Assembly (NCBI GenBank): GCA_032158295.1
Contig: CM063262.1
Coordinates: 5,923,394 to 5,987,393, forward strand
DNA: 64,000 nucleotides
Reading direction: 5' to 3'
Source: Pycnopodia helianthoides
Lineage: Eukaryota; Echinodermata; Asteroidea; Forcipulatida; Asteriidae
Shown: in pieces, positions 45,345 through 56,275 of the stretch
How the letters are laid out: every line of letters begins with the position of its first letter
Position numbering within the stretch: position 1 is the stretch's first letter
Notes under the pieces: generated by a model
The model's database searches: none
What the model saw: only the letters and a program-made list of their open reading frames with translations
Told to the model about the DNA's origin: nothing
Made by a program: the position numbers and the translations under genes

Positions 45345-45850
45345 ATAATGATGATGATGATGAAGATGATGATGACATCATAAGAGTGTGATGTCGACAC
45401 CCTAGATTACTTATCTCGGGATGACGACATTTTAAAGTAGTTCCCTCCCCAATATATTTTATCTTAGGATGTTGACATCACGAAAGTAAGATGTGAACAT
45501 TCCTAGATAATTTATCTCCGGATGGCAACATCCTGAACGTATAGGATGTCAACTTTCTCAAGATAATTCATCATGGGATGATAGCATCAGTCCTCTAAGT
45601 GTCAAAAACCCAAGATAACATTTATCTTGAAAGACAACGTCGTCTTATCGGAATGGTCTTTCAGAGATAAAATATATCTGGAAGACGACATTCTACTTCC
45701 AACAAATCGTCATCCCGAGATGAATCATCCCAGGATGTCATCATCTTACGTTGATGATGTCATCATCTTACGTTGATGATGTCATCATCCTGTAGTAGAT
45801 CGTCTCAGGATCTCAGCATGTCAGATGGCACTTCCAGAGCTCCGTAGATT
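45345..45850 (+). repeat. Degenerate GATGACATCATCCT tandem repeat
   Basis: Starts with a GATGAT simple repeat, then about eight diverged 55-60 bp units with GATAATTTATCTC and GGATGTCAAC motifs. Confidence 0.75.
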
Positions 45851-46431
45851 TAGTTTATAGTCAGGTGATTTGCATTGCAGCTATCAAAACAAACCGGGTG
45901 ATTCTCTGGTCTTCAAATTCCCTTTTGTCTCTCTCTATTTGGCAGCTCGGATATATTATTTTTCTGAATGATTGAACTGGTTAAACTTTAAAATAAAGTG
46001 AGCTTTCAGATTGTTTGTTTTATGTCTGCCTTTGATGTGTAATAAATCCAAATAACACTTTGTCTTCAATTCTAGCAAACTCTGTTGCTTTTTTCATAAA
46101 GTAACAACATCATTCCATAGACCTTTCTCTATCATCATTTTAAACACAAAACGATTTCCAATGTTTCTTTTGGGGGATTATGACAGCACTTCTTTTTAAA
46201 ACTGTCGAAACAACAGAGGGCGGTGTTTTATTGGACAAAAAACAACAACACGTCAGTTTTCGACGGAAACCCAGGCTTACTAAAGCTGAGAGGAGAACAT
46301 AACGTACGCGGTGGCAGACTATCTCTATTTTTATTGGTTTTTTTCAGCGATCTCATCATCGGAGAATCGCGGTATTTATTCATTTGAATTTCTTTGCTTC
46401 TGAAAAAGAAACGTCTTGTGGGAACTTCAGA

Positions 46432-46516
46432 ATGTCAGAGGGTTTCTTTGAGGATAGGGAGCTACCCCCAGATGGGAACCAAGAACCCAAGTCGGTGTCT
46501 GATGGATTTAATTTTG
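46432..46516 (+). CDS. SELENOS: SELENOS exon 1
   Basis: ATG then SEGFFEDRELPPDGNQEPKS and VSDGFNF, ending with one base before GTTTGT. That base plus TT of exon 2 gives Val, joining GFNF-V-TEFIVAYGWY, like the human FLHTTV...YGWY junction. Chosen by phase and composition; no EST support is available here. Confidence 0.75.
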
Positions 46517-49500
46517 GTTTGTAATTCAATAAATTTACACAACTCACATTTAAAAAAAAAACAAGTTAGGCCTAATTAATTTCTTTTCTCTTGCTGTGTA
46601 TATCCTGTTTTTCGTATTTCTTTTTTATTTTATTTATTTTTTTGTGATTTCATGATTTTGTCGTTTCTCTGTAAGGACCCCAATAATGGAATTAAGTCGA
46701 AACAGAAAAATAACAAAACTAGAAAGAAAACCTGCACAAATTCGTCCAAGGATAACCCTAAAACTAAAAGATAATAAATTGTGACTTAATTTAATTATTC
46801 ATGGGGTACTTCGAGAAACGGCAAAAAACTAAAAGAAATAGAAATAGAAAAACAAACAGATCTAGGAGAGTAAAACAATGGAAGGATATGTATTTTGTCC
46901 ATGTTCTTGCTGTGTTTTATCCAAATAAACTCAAATCAAATCAACCCGTAGTAAAGTTGGAAAATTTTCCGCAGGCGGCCGCCACTTTCCGAAGCTTTTT
47001 TTTAAATTTTTTTTTTCAAAATTATTCATGAGGATGTTTCCAATCGATTGGGGTAGGGAACAAAATTCTACGATAAATGGATTTTATAGGGGGACGATTT
47101 CAAAAAAATATTATTTTGCGTAAATCCAAAAAAAAAATTGCGAAAAAAAATTCGCGCTTATTGCCACACTCTATTCTTCTCTATTTCTCCCCCATTTCCT
47201 GTCTCCTCTTCACCCAGTCTCCATGTATCTACCTGTACCTTATTGCTGGAAGGAATGGAACGTTAGTAATCAATGAAATAATGCAATGGCGTCGTTACCG
47301 AGACTCGAACCTGTAAAGAGAGAACAATTTATTATACACAAGAGAGCATAGCCTTAACCCACACGGCTATGAGGCGTTGATACAAAGATTGGTTTGCTTG
47401 TCCTACATGTTTCTCCCATAACCTGGTTTACTAAAGGTCATAATGAATATGTAATTTTTATGAATATTAAAATAAGCTGTGATTGTCCAATACTTTGCAT
47501 AAACTGAATTTTCATAAATTTATGAATGAAAACCTGCCTTACACGTCAGTCGCGCAAAAGGTTATTTCGGATTATTCCATTAGTAGGAGTCCTAGGTAAG
47601 TTATATAAACCACCTAAACGTTTTTAAACCGAACCGTCCCCGACTACCCCCGCCGAATAATTCCAAAGGCGCTGATTCCATCAGAAAGCCACACAATAAA
47701 TCAAAAGATAGAATTAATAATAACAAACAACAACTATTGCCATTTATTGAAACACTTGCTCTATTTATTAACCCAAAATGACGACCAGGAGGTGCGCGTT
47801 TAAGTGCGCTGCGCGTTTGCAATGGGTCTATAAAATGGCGGTCTTAACAGATTCCGTGCGCGTTATTAAATAAAAACATCAGTGCAATTTATATCCTAAT
47901 TTACGGACATTCATATCATCAACACACGTGTGCTAATGTACCTAGTTCTAATTTCCCCCCTAAACATCATCTGCGTTTACCCCTTCCAGAAATCGAATAG
48001 TCCTATCGAATTTCCATCGCGCATGAACGATGACCGACTGATTGGAGAAATTGCAAAACGCGCGAACACACACACAGTAGGAAAACGATACAAAATGGCG
48101 TTGGGCCATTTTCTCACGTCGCGTAGGCCGGTTTTCGGCCCTTTTTCACGCCTTTCCAATTTTTCCTACAACCTATTCATACTTAGGATATTTTTCTCCG
48201 CTCCTTCCGGACAGGTAAGACCCAAAATTTTCTTAATTCGGGGCGATTAAAGTGGCGGCCGCCTCCGGAATTTTACCCGTAAAGTTCCTCATTTCAGTTT
48301 TGTTATGCTCCTCAAAAAATATTGTTGTCATTCTCATTTCTATAATTTACTTTTACAGTTACAGAGTTTATTGTTGCCTATGGATGGTACATTCTTATAG
48401 CAGCTTTTGTGTTGATGTACCTGCATAGCCGATTTGGCTCCAAGCTTAATAAATGGCAGCAGAAACGAAGTAACGACAGCGATCTGGCACACTATGGTGA
48501 GAAGATTAGATCCCCGAGTTATCTACACAAATTTCCGTTGGTTTTGGCCTGGAATTTCATCTTAAAGGGGGGAAGGCTGTTTCATGTTTTGTTTTTAAGG
48601 GAACGTCCGCAGACTGGAAAGTCTTCAAGTGGGAATATTTGGAAGGGTTGCCAAGACCAAGACCTGCCACCGATGTCACCAAACTTTACGCAGCTGTTCT
48701 GCACAACATTCATTGCAAAAGTTGCGCACCACTAGCACAAGAGTACTTGGCAAGTGGACCTCCGCAGTTGGGTAGAGTTTTATGAAATCGGCTGAAGGGC
48801 AGCAGAGGTTTTGGCTTCCAATCGGAGTGTGGAGCTTACGGTGGTTAGGAAAGAAAACAAACGAGGGTTTCTTTTTGTAAGTTTGGAGGCATTGAATGGT
48901 GGAGTATCGAATATTCAATAAATCTTGTTTAAGCCTAGTTCAAAGCGAGTTCACACAAAGCGAATTATGTGATGCAACCTCAACCGTGTACAGTTAAAAC
49001 ATTACGCAGCAGCATGCCTATTTACTCGTTCTTGACACTCTTTACGTTTCCCTCAGTGTTATGCAATCTCGCAGAACACGTACCACATTGCAGTGAAAAT
49101 CGAAGAGTGATTGTAGAGTTAAGGCCAAATAAAAAACAAACGTGTATAGCGTCACCGCCCGCTTCCTCTTTAGAGGCCGCCTCCTTTTAAAAAAATTGTT
49201 TTAATATTTTTTGAAGAAATAATTTTTACAATCTCTTACGAAAAAAATTGATTCTAAAATACAAAAGATCATATATTTATACTTAAAAAACACAGAAGAA
49301 AGCTGGCAACCATCTTAAAAAATAGCCCGGTTGTCTTGAAAAAATGTGTCGGATGGCCATTTAAAAAAATAAATAAAAAAGGGCCCGCCTCCTTCCTTTT
49401 TTTCAAAAAGGCAGGACGCTAAACATGTTCTATTTTGCCTAATTGTTCCTTGCAGATGCAGCCACCGTGCTGTCAAGACAAGAGGCAATGGAAAAAGCCA

Positions 49501-51831
49501 GGCAACGAATGCAAGAAGAGTACGACGTAAAAGCGGCCGAGCATGCTGAGAAACAACAACTGGTGGGCTTGCACTCATTTTTTTTTTATTAAAATACAAA
49601 ATACACAACTCCAGTTGTTCATACATTTGTAAATTCCCTAGTGATTGTTGGTGATTTTTTTTTATAATGATGGCGTTTCATCCTTACAGTAACTCTTGGA
49701 GTTTAAGATTTCTAGGAGCTTCTTGGAAGCAGTATCCTCAATGCAAGAGAAGCACTAATAAGGGTTGATTAGCACTTGTAAGCTTTGTATCACTATTACT
49801 ACCCCTGTTCATTGGGCCTTGATAAAGCGTCTTTAAACCATCTTAACTACTTTGGAGTATGCAGCACCTGCAGCCAAAATGGCGTGATTGTCACTAATTA
49901 TTCACATCAACAATCTCTACGCTCGTAGGTAACCCATATACTCCCGGATGACGAGAAGCAGTTTTTAGTCCAGTGTCTCACTCAAGGACACCAAGTGTCC
50001 TGACCGGGATTCGAACCCATACTCTGATGACTCGGCCATCAGAACTTGAGTTCAAAGCTCAGCCACGACACACATTTGGCCACACACAATTGTGAACACA
50101 ATTCCTCAAGTGATTTATTTGTACAGCCGACTCCTGTTATATAACAAGATCGCTGGCCAAATGACCTCTTTATAACAGGAATGTTGCTATTTAAGAGGAC
50201 AGCAAAACAAAGAAAACCAAGCAGAATTGAGAATCAAGACTTCAGAGTGTATCTTTATAAAGCAGAACCTCTTTATAACAGTGCTCTTTGTAATGAGCGT
50301 TGATTGTCTGCATCAGGAAAAAAACTTGCAGCATTTTTCTTTCGTCGGGCAGAATTTAAAAGTCTGAACTTCAGCGGAAAGTCTGACATTGTTCCGTTCT
50401 TGTATTTCCAACCTCGCAGAGGGAGGAGGAGAAGAGGCGAGAAAAGCTTGAGGACTGGAGAGGCACAAGCAAGGCCAGGGTTACAGATCGAAGAAACTCA
50501 ACAAGGACAACAAGCCTCCTCCGTCTGGTGGGGAAGCCTCGGGAGGAGCCAGCAAGGGCAAACCCAAAAAGCCATCTCTAAGACCAAGTGAGTCCAAGTT
50601 GAAAATATGTAGCATAAAGACGACGTCGCATCAACAGTGTACAATGTCTCCCCTGAAGGATGAACTGAGTGAGGTGGTCAAAAAATCTATTGATTGACAG
50701 TAGTTCACTGGTGCAGTCCTCAGTCCAATACCTTTCCGTAACTATCTCCCAAGTTGTCCGATTCGGTACACCCCTTAACAATCTCTAGTGCAGTCTCAGC
50801 CAATACATCCGACTCATCCAATGTTTACTGATTTTGGTAGTATGCATGACCCCATGTAAAGCATGATCAGTTCACTAGTGCAGTCCTCAGTCCAATACCA
50901 TTCCGTAACTCAATCTTCCCCAAACTGTTGTACTCTGATTATGGTAGTATGCCTGACCCCATGTAAAGCATGATCAGTTTACTAGTGCAGTCCTCAGTCC
51001 AACAGAATTAAACAAACCCTGCTGTTGGAGTTTGATAGATCAGAGGTGGTTAGGGTTCAGGTAACGCGTTCCAATTTATTATCGCCCACCTTCAAGCAAA
51101 ATAACGCTTAGCATCAAACCTTAAATAACCAGTGATGATCATGCATCATTCAGTCACTCAACACCCAAACTGTTGGACTCTGAATTTGGCAGTATGCCTG
51201 ACCCCATGTGAAGCACAATCAGTTTACCAGTGCAGTCCTCAGTCCAACAGAGTCAAACAAAACATTACAGTTTGGGGGTGGGGTGGTTAGGTTTAAAGGT
51301 ATTGTACACTTTTGGTAACGCTCAAAATCGGTGTCCACATTTTGTGTGATTCAACATATGCATGAACAAACAAACCTGTGAAAGTTTGAGCTCAATTGGT
51401 CATCGAGGTCACGAAGAAAATAGTGAAAAGAGATCTTATGTGTTTTTGTTTTTTAATTACTATTGTTTTACTCGTTTCTTAGAAACGATAGCATTTTAGG
51501 CAGAAATATTTTAAGGAACCCTTTCTACCATTACTTACTTTAAATCATGTAAGTTATGTGTGAATCTGTGAACATTGTGTTTTTCGATCTTACCAATAGT
51601 GTACATGGCCTTTAATAGTATCAAATACAGTGTTGAAATCGCCCCTTGAAAAGTTTTTCTGATTATTCAAAAGAAGACAAATGGAACTAGACAATATATT
51701 TCATGAAATTAATAAATTGTTTATATTTTTGTTTTTCTCTGTAAGGTTATAACCCAATGACTGGGGGTTCGGGGTCAGGATTCCGACCTTCAAGAAGTCG
51801 ATTCAGCGGTGGCGGTGGTGCATGAGGTTAA
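46432..51831 (+). CDS. SELENOS: Selenoprotein S (SELENOS/VIMP), 5 exons, Sec at penultimate codon
   Basis: Single-pass ER membrane selenoprotein of the retrotranslocation (ERAD, Derlin/p97) complex with a cytosolic Sec-containing tail. Exons 46,432-46,516, 48,359-48,496, 49,456-49,562, 50,420-50,587 and 51,746-51,831. Order of parts: acidic N-terminus MSEGFFEDRELPPDG; membrane hairpin region FIVAYGWYILIAAFVLMYL; coiled coil SRQEAMEKARQRMQEEYDVK continuing EEEKRREKLEDW; Lys/Pro/Gly-rich tail; then SYNPMTGGSGSG and GGGGA-U-G-stop. The Sec TGA is 51,823-51,825, GGT 51,826-51,828, TAA 51,829-51,831. Allowing one missing base in exon 4 the protein is 194 aa with Sec193; human is 189 aa with Sec188. 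Conventional gene finders would stop at the TGA. Confidence 0.92.
46517..48358. other. SELENOS intron 1: repeats only
   Basis: Contains inverted GCGGCCGCCACTTT copies (46,971 and 48,251), a tRNA-like head, and CCAAAATGACGACCAGG/GGGTCTATAAAATGGCGG MITE pieces near 47,775-47,840. No additional exon seen. Confidence 0.6.
47283..47378 (-). mobile_element. tRNA-like sequence with intron-like insert
   Basis: Minus strand CCTCATAGCCGTGTGGGTTA (A-box) and CAGGTTCGAGTCTCGG (B-box), 60 bp apart. Probably a SINE head. Confidence 0.6.
48359..48496 (+). CDS. SELENOS: SELENOS exon 2: membrane segment
   Basis: TEFIVAYGWYILIAAFVLMY then LHSRFGSKLNKWQQKRSNDS. YGWYI followed by a hydrophobic run is the family's landmark. 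Acceptor TTTTACAG, donor GTGAGA. Confidence 0.93.
49456..49562 (+). CDS. SELENOS: SELENOS exon 3: coiled coil
   Basis: DAATVLSRQEAMEKARQRMQ then EEYDVKAAEHAEKQQL, equivalent to human [20 protein letters not shown]. Acceptor TTGCAG, donor GTGGGC, phase 0 at the end. Confidence 0.93.
49786..50078 (-). mobile_element. tRNA-headed SINE, second body type, in SELENOS intron 3
   Basis: CCTGTTCATTGGGCCTTGAT tail side and GACCGGGATTCGAACCCATA B-box complement at about 50,000-50,020. Confidence 0.8.
50420..50587 (+). CDS. SELENOS: SELENOS exon 4, with apparent one-base frame break
   Basis: Enters in phase 0 as REEEKRREKLEDW, then at about 50,456-50,460 the conserved reading moves to another frame, giving GQGYRSKKLNKDNKPPPSGG and KGKPKKPSLRP. 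The exit phase (one base) fits exon 5 only in that second frame. The entry frame meets TAA near 50,580. Restoring one G in the TGG run would join both halves. Confidence 0.85.
50690..51260 (+). repeat. Tandem ~120-bp repeats in SELENOS intron 4
   Basis: Three to four imperfect units sharing AGTGCAGTCCTCAGTCCAA, followed in most units by GTAGTATGC(A/C)TGACCCCATGT. No coding content seen. Confidence 0.75.
51290..51615. mobile_element. MITE family D in SELENOS intron 4
   Basis: AAAGGTATTGTACACTTTTG start, CAATTGGTCATCGAGGTCAC inside, TTACCAATAGTGTACATGGC end. Confidence 0.8.
51746..51831 (+). CDS. SELENOS: SELENOS exon 5: Sec codon
   Basis: SYNPMTGGSGSGFRPSRSRF then SGGGGA, TGA (Sec), Gly, TAA. 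The layout GGGYNPLxG...GG-U-G-stop is invariant in the family, so the TGA reads as selenocysteine. Confidence 0.93.
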
Positions 51832-52142
51832 AGTTCGTATGCAAAACAGATTGACCGTGTGACACAAGAGGCTGTCTTGATTGGTCAGGGGTTGAAACAA
51901 GCTTGAGGTGGTTTTGCAAGGGTCTGGTTACTCTCTGGAGGACCCACCTTGTTTAATTGACTCTCCACCAATCAGTTTAGCCCCCCTAGTGTCATGTGAC
52001 TCATGTTCTGCATACACAATTATGATAGACAGTTTTCAGCTCTCTCACAGGCTACAGAAATGGAAGCGAGACTACGTATTTGTAAATTTTGATCTCATCT
52101 TCAAGGCAAAAAACAAAGTCAATGACTTAAAAAAAGTCAAAT

Positions 52143-52460
52143 TTAACCCTTTAGAGACTAAAAGGCTTGTACGGAAATGCCAATAGGGCCGCAAACGCCA
52201 TAAGATTTGACCTACTAATGCTCAAACAAGAGCAACAGAAAGAGGTCAAAGAACAAGTAATTGTCTGAATAAACAGTTTCCAATGTTTCCCATGTTGAGA
52301 AAGAATCTACAATTTTAGAACAAACCCATATATTTCTGTTTCGTAATCATTTTCCTGACATTTTTCCTGAAAATAACGGGGCAAAAAATCACCAAGATTT
52401 AAGCAATGTCTGGGTGTTTGGTGATGATCGTACATAAATGAATGGTCTCTAAAGGGTTAA
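52143..52460. mobile_element. piggyBac-like MITE in SELENOS 3' UTR
   Basis: Flanked by TTAA on both sides, with termini TTAACCCTTTAGAGAC and GTCTCTAAAGGGTTAA in inverted orientation. No transposase. TTAA targets plus CCCT-type ends are typical of piggyBac-family non-autonomous elements. Lies between the Sec codon and the SECIS. Confidence 0.75.
52268..52273 (+). terminator. AATAAA inside the SELENOS 3' UTR MITE
   Basis: The only canonical AATAAA I found between the TAA stop and the SECIS. Cleavage just after it would give an mRNA lacking the SECIS. Confidence 0.4.
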
Positions 52461-52889
52461 AAAAGAACCAGAAAAGGTCAATCTTTTCAGGCATGATAAA
52501 AACTGAAGCAACTCGTGAGAGAGCTGGAAATGTGTCAAGCTGAGGTTGATGGTAATGGAACAACGTAAGTCATGGTTGCAGGTAGTGGACCATTTCGGTC
52601 ACGGTTTGATGACCATGGAGTTTCATGGACAGTTGATGCTTGGTGGGTTGTGGAGAGGGGGCTCTACCCCCCCTCCCCCAAGTCCTTGGCAGAATTGATC
52701 TATCATGGCAAGTAGCTCAGTCCCCTTTGAAATTTGCAGATTAGTTGAATTCCAGGGGTTTGTGATCAACCAGGGACGGTGAAATCGAAACACCCATGGA
52801 AACGAGGTTGAGGCCTCTGAACTTATCTCGCCGAACTCTGACCTGACCTCAAATGGTCACCTGTAACCATTTCTTGTCCATCCATCCGT

Positions 52890-52936
52890 ATGACGTCTGA
52901 TGCATAAAAGGCAGCGAGCCAGTGCATCAAACTGAT
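52890..52936 (+). promoter_or_regulatory. SELENOS: SECIS element (form 2) in SELENOS 3' UTR
   Basis: Non-Watson-Crick quartet ATGA (52,890-52,893) and TGAT (52,933-52,936). The stem GTCTGATGCA (52,895-52,904) pairs with TGCATCAAAC (52,923-52,932) at 9 of 10 positions. AAAA sits at 52,906-52,909 in the apical bulge, and a GGC/GCC mini-helix closes an AGCGA loop (52,910-52,920). These are the defining parts of a form-2 SECIS, which recruits SBP2/eEFSec to decode the TGA 1.07 kb upstream. Confidence 0.9.
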
Positions 52937-53354
52937 AAAAAACCTCCGATATTAAATATTTCCCTTCTTTAAAAACAAAAGTGATAAAGAAAAGTGTAAA
53001 AAAAGTGATAAATGGAGGGAGATAGTGAGTGGTAGTAGACGAGGTAAATCTATTGGTCTGAGAGAGACCTATCTTTCACAACGAAACAGCCATTCTTTTT
53101 GCCAACAAATGGTGGCAACTTGTGTCAAACAAAGACATCTTTTCAAATGGAAAATAAGAAATTCGGAATGTATTGAAATCACACTGAATTGATTAGAAAT
53201 GTTGATTAGGGTCATGATATGTCACTGGGGGGCAATCATTTCCAAGCAATCTCCAAGAAGAACAGGCATTCAAATTTCGCTTTTTCACGTACTTTGTTTA
53301 AGTGTTGTAAGACATCGTTAAGAAAATAACTCTTTATTTAATAGATGTTACATT

Positions 53355-53610
53355 GGCACCGACCAGGGATAAAGAATATTGTTTGGTTTTACCCTTTCAC
53401 CGATGTGTGGTACCTGCTGCTGGAACTGCCTCCAGCTACCGGGCAATCTCAGTGGTCTAGTTGGTAAATACATCTGCTCTAGAATGGCAAAGGTGTGTTT
53501 GAATCCTACCGGAGTAATATGCCTTTGATTTTTAACAGAACTTGGGGGAAATACAGTGCTTTACACACATCGGTTTATAGGCAAAACTCAATAATAACTC
53601 CTGGACTACC
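53355..53610 (+). mobile_element. tRNA-headed SINE, third family
   Basis: GGGCAATCTCAGTGGTCTAG (A-box) and GTGTGTTTGAATCCTACC (B-box); flanks AGGGATAAAGAATATTGTTT shared with 17.39 kb. Confidence 0.7.
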
Positions 53611-53703
53611 AAAATGTTCCGTGGCATCACATTTCAAATACATATGGTCTGTACATTTTACTCCTAAAAAATTTCAGTTCATTCCTGAATTTTGATGATA
53701 TTC

Positions 53704-53709
53704 AATAAA
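53704..53709 (+). terminator. Candidate distal poly(A) signal of SELENOS
   Basis: First canonical AATAAA found downstream of the SECIS. Its use would keep the SECIS in the transcript. Confidence 0.4.
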
Positions 53710-53907
53710 AAATAGCATTCCTCGTTGGAATCTGTTTTTCCTGTCCAAAGACACCGCTCCAAAATCAAATGAAATATTTTAACTTGAGGTAACAGACTTG
53801 TGATTTTTTTTCCACACCAACATAACTTAATCTATTAAGAAGATGAGTGCACCACTAAACTGAATTTGATCTTGGAGTCCTGGTGAATTTTTGTTTAGTT
53901 GTACTGA

Positions 53908-54058
53908 GCAGGCCTGGAATTTCATCTTTCGGAGGGCAAGACCATTTTCATTTTGCAGAGGGCACTTCCATTAGAAAATCTTTAAGTCTAAGGGAAACTT
54001 TTGAAGGGGCACCAAGGCCAAGACTAGGGGCAACAGAGGCCGTGGCCTCCGTGCCTGA
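53908..54058. mobile_element. GGCCTGGAATTTCAT element
   Basis: GCAGGCCTGGAATTTCATCT start, GAGGCCGTGGCCTCCGTGCC end side. Family of 44,956-45,129. Confidence 0.72.
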
Positions 54059-54275
54059 CTGAGGTAAAGCACCACAATAATGATTACCAATAAAACCTTT
54101 ATCATCTGCGGAGTCAAACGGTAAATCTCTCAAGATCAATTTTATTCAGGTTTGACGATAATGCTTGATTTATTAAAACCAAGTACATGTAAAACTAAGC
54201 ATTTCATTTATGCCATCCAGCTAATATTTTAGCACTTTGGAAGGCTTGTGCTGCGCAAAATTTTGTGCTTTTGCA

Positions 54276-54466
54276 GGGCCCGAGTTCATAGAGCTGCTTT
54301 AGCAGAAAACATTGCTTAACAATTTGGCGCTAAGCGAAAATGAACAGGATACCAGTGACAAGTTGTACATGTGACATGTCTAGGCTGGTAACCTTGGCCT
54401 AGTAAGCGTTTTTTTGTTGTGCTTAGCTACTTTTTTGTGCTTAAGCACCTCCATGAAAGTTGGCCC
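54276..54466. mobile_element. MITE, GGGCCCAATTTCAT family
   Basis: GGGCCCGAGTTCATAGAGCT and AGCACCTCCATGAAAGTTGG ends; TGTACATGTGACATG inside. Confidence 0.82.
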
Positions 54467-54553
54467 AGGCAGGAAGCAGTAGCCAATGTGGTTACTTGCA
54501 ACGAAATACAGCAAGATGCGACTATGCATTTTATCGCATAGCCCCTCATTAAC

Positions 54554-55125
54554 AATGCGCCGTATTTTTGACCGTGTGAGGGCGCTCTCAAAAATATTTT
54601 TATCACTTCCGGGGGTATAACTTATCATCTGCTCAGCTATCTGTGTACAGTTTAGCATCGGCGTTCTGTCACTTCAGTGCGCAAGAGACACTAGTCAGTG
54701 CTTCTAGAATCTAAGGTAATAACGGCTCCTTTAAAGGTTTTATTGTCCTTGATGGATATGACGTCTGGTAGTAATATGTTTCAGTCCTTAACTGTCTGGA
54801 GGAAGTATTTGAAGCAGTTTTTGTTGGCGGAGAACAGTTGTTTCTATAAGTATAAAGAGGAAAGGATGAGCCACGCTAAAACTGCCAGTTCTGATATTTT
54901 TAAAGATTAGATGCAGGGCTCTTTATTTCTTTCAAGGAGCCGTTATTAATCCACCTTAGATTCTAGAAGCATTAACTAAACTCTCTCGCGCACAGAAGTG
55001 ACAGAACGCCGATGTTAAAACTGTACACAGCTACCTGGGCAGAATATAATAGCATAAGTTATACCCCCGCAAGTGATACAATTATTTTTGAGAGCGCCCT
55101 CACGGGGTCAAAAATACGGCGCATT
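54554..55125. mobile_element. Foldback element with ~190-bp inverted arms
   Basis: Left arm 54,554-54,739 and right arm about 54,930-55,125 match as inverted copies: AATGCGCCGTATTTTTGACC, GGGCGCTCTCAAAAATA and CTTCTAGAATCTAAGGT. The 190-bp centre has a 56-codon ATG-TAG ORF (about 54,740-54,910) of unknown origin. Confidence 0.88.
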
Positions 55126-55537
55126 TCAAAGACGACCCGATCCCATTGAAATTCACTACAAATGGAAGATGCTAAATAACTTATATATTCATTATTTTTA
55201 CAAGAATAGTGCAAAACAAAAATCCCATAACAAACAATGCATCCATAATAATTATTAACATACACTTAAAACAAAAAAATCTCGGAAGCTTTACAATTAT
55301 TAATAGTAAATGACATTTTATGATGGATTTAGGTAAACAAATATTCAAGTCTTATTTTACAAACAAAAAGAACAAGCAAAACTTTGTATCAGTACACCTC
55401 ATAACAAACAAAACCGAAAACAATACTCTGCAATCAAACAAAATCTACATCACATTCGCTTCTTGTTCATCTAGAAAATAGAGTGTTACACTTACACAAA
55501 CTGATTAACATCTCGTCTGCTCAGTGCTATAAGATCG

Positions 55538-55929
55538 TTAAAGGAACATTACAGAATTGGTAAGAAAAAAACTTGTAAAATATACTTTTGATCACAGATT
55601 TACATAAAACTTACACGGTCTAATGATGATGATAGTAGAAAACATCCCTTGAAATATTTCCGTCTGAAATGCCATATTTGATGAGAAATGAATAAACTAA
55701 TTTTCCGATTGGAGTTTATCGCTCAGTGAGCGTTTTATTCATTTGTTGATTCTATATGATTGCATGCAAATGTGTGATCGGTTTTTCACTATTTTCTCGT
55801 GACCCAAATGGCCGATCGATCTCAAACTTCTACAGGTTTGTCAGTTTATGTATATGGTGGATTACATAAAGTGCTTACACTGCCAGCAACTGTTTGTTAG
55901 CAAAAACCAATTCTGTAATGTTCCTTTAA
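55538..55929. mobile_element. MITE family B
   Basis: TTAAAGGAACATTACAGAAT and ATTCTGTAATGTTCCTTTAA ends; best preserved of the five copies. Confidence 0.88.
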
Positions 55930-56275
55930 TTAATAATAACGAGTTCTTATAGCGCATTTAACAATAACAGATCAATGCGCTCTACAAAAGTGCCCTGGTC
56001 ATTGGGCCAATAGCATTCCTGTAATCTTTCTCAGCTCCCTGGGGAGTATACAGCCCCCCCCCCACCTGCCATGGCGCTCCGAAGGGTCTTTCAAACACAA
56101 GATCAACCTCTCCCCTCACAGGCACCCACTTATACCCCTGTGTGAAGAGAAGCAATGGTAGTAAAGCATCGCTTGCTCAAGGACACAAGTGTCATGACCG
56201 GGATTCGAACCCACACTCCGATGACTCAACCACCAGAACTTGAATCCGATGCTCTAAACCCTCGGCCATGACACC
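55930..56275 (-). mobile_element. tRNA-headed SINE, second body type
   Basis: TTATAGCGCATTTAACAATA, CCTGGGGAGTATACAG, GACCGGGATTCGAACCCACA, CCTCGGCCATGACACC: a reverse copy, directly abutting a MITE. Confidence 0.85.

Noticed and set aside
47930..48250. 106-codon ORF with a good CAG|GTAAGA donor as SELENOS exon 1
   Set aside because: Its donor phase does not fit exon 2 and its sequence is unlike the family. 46,432-46,516 fits both phase and acidic composition.
51823..51825. TGA read as the SELENOS stop codon
   Set aside because: It is followed by GGT TAA exactly as in the family and a SECIS lies downstream, so it is read as selenocysteine.
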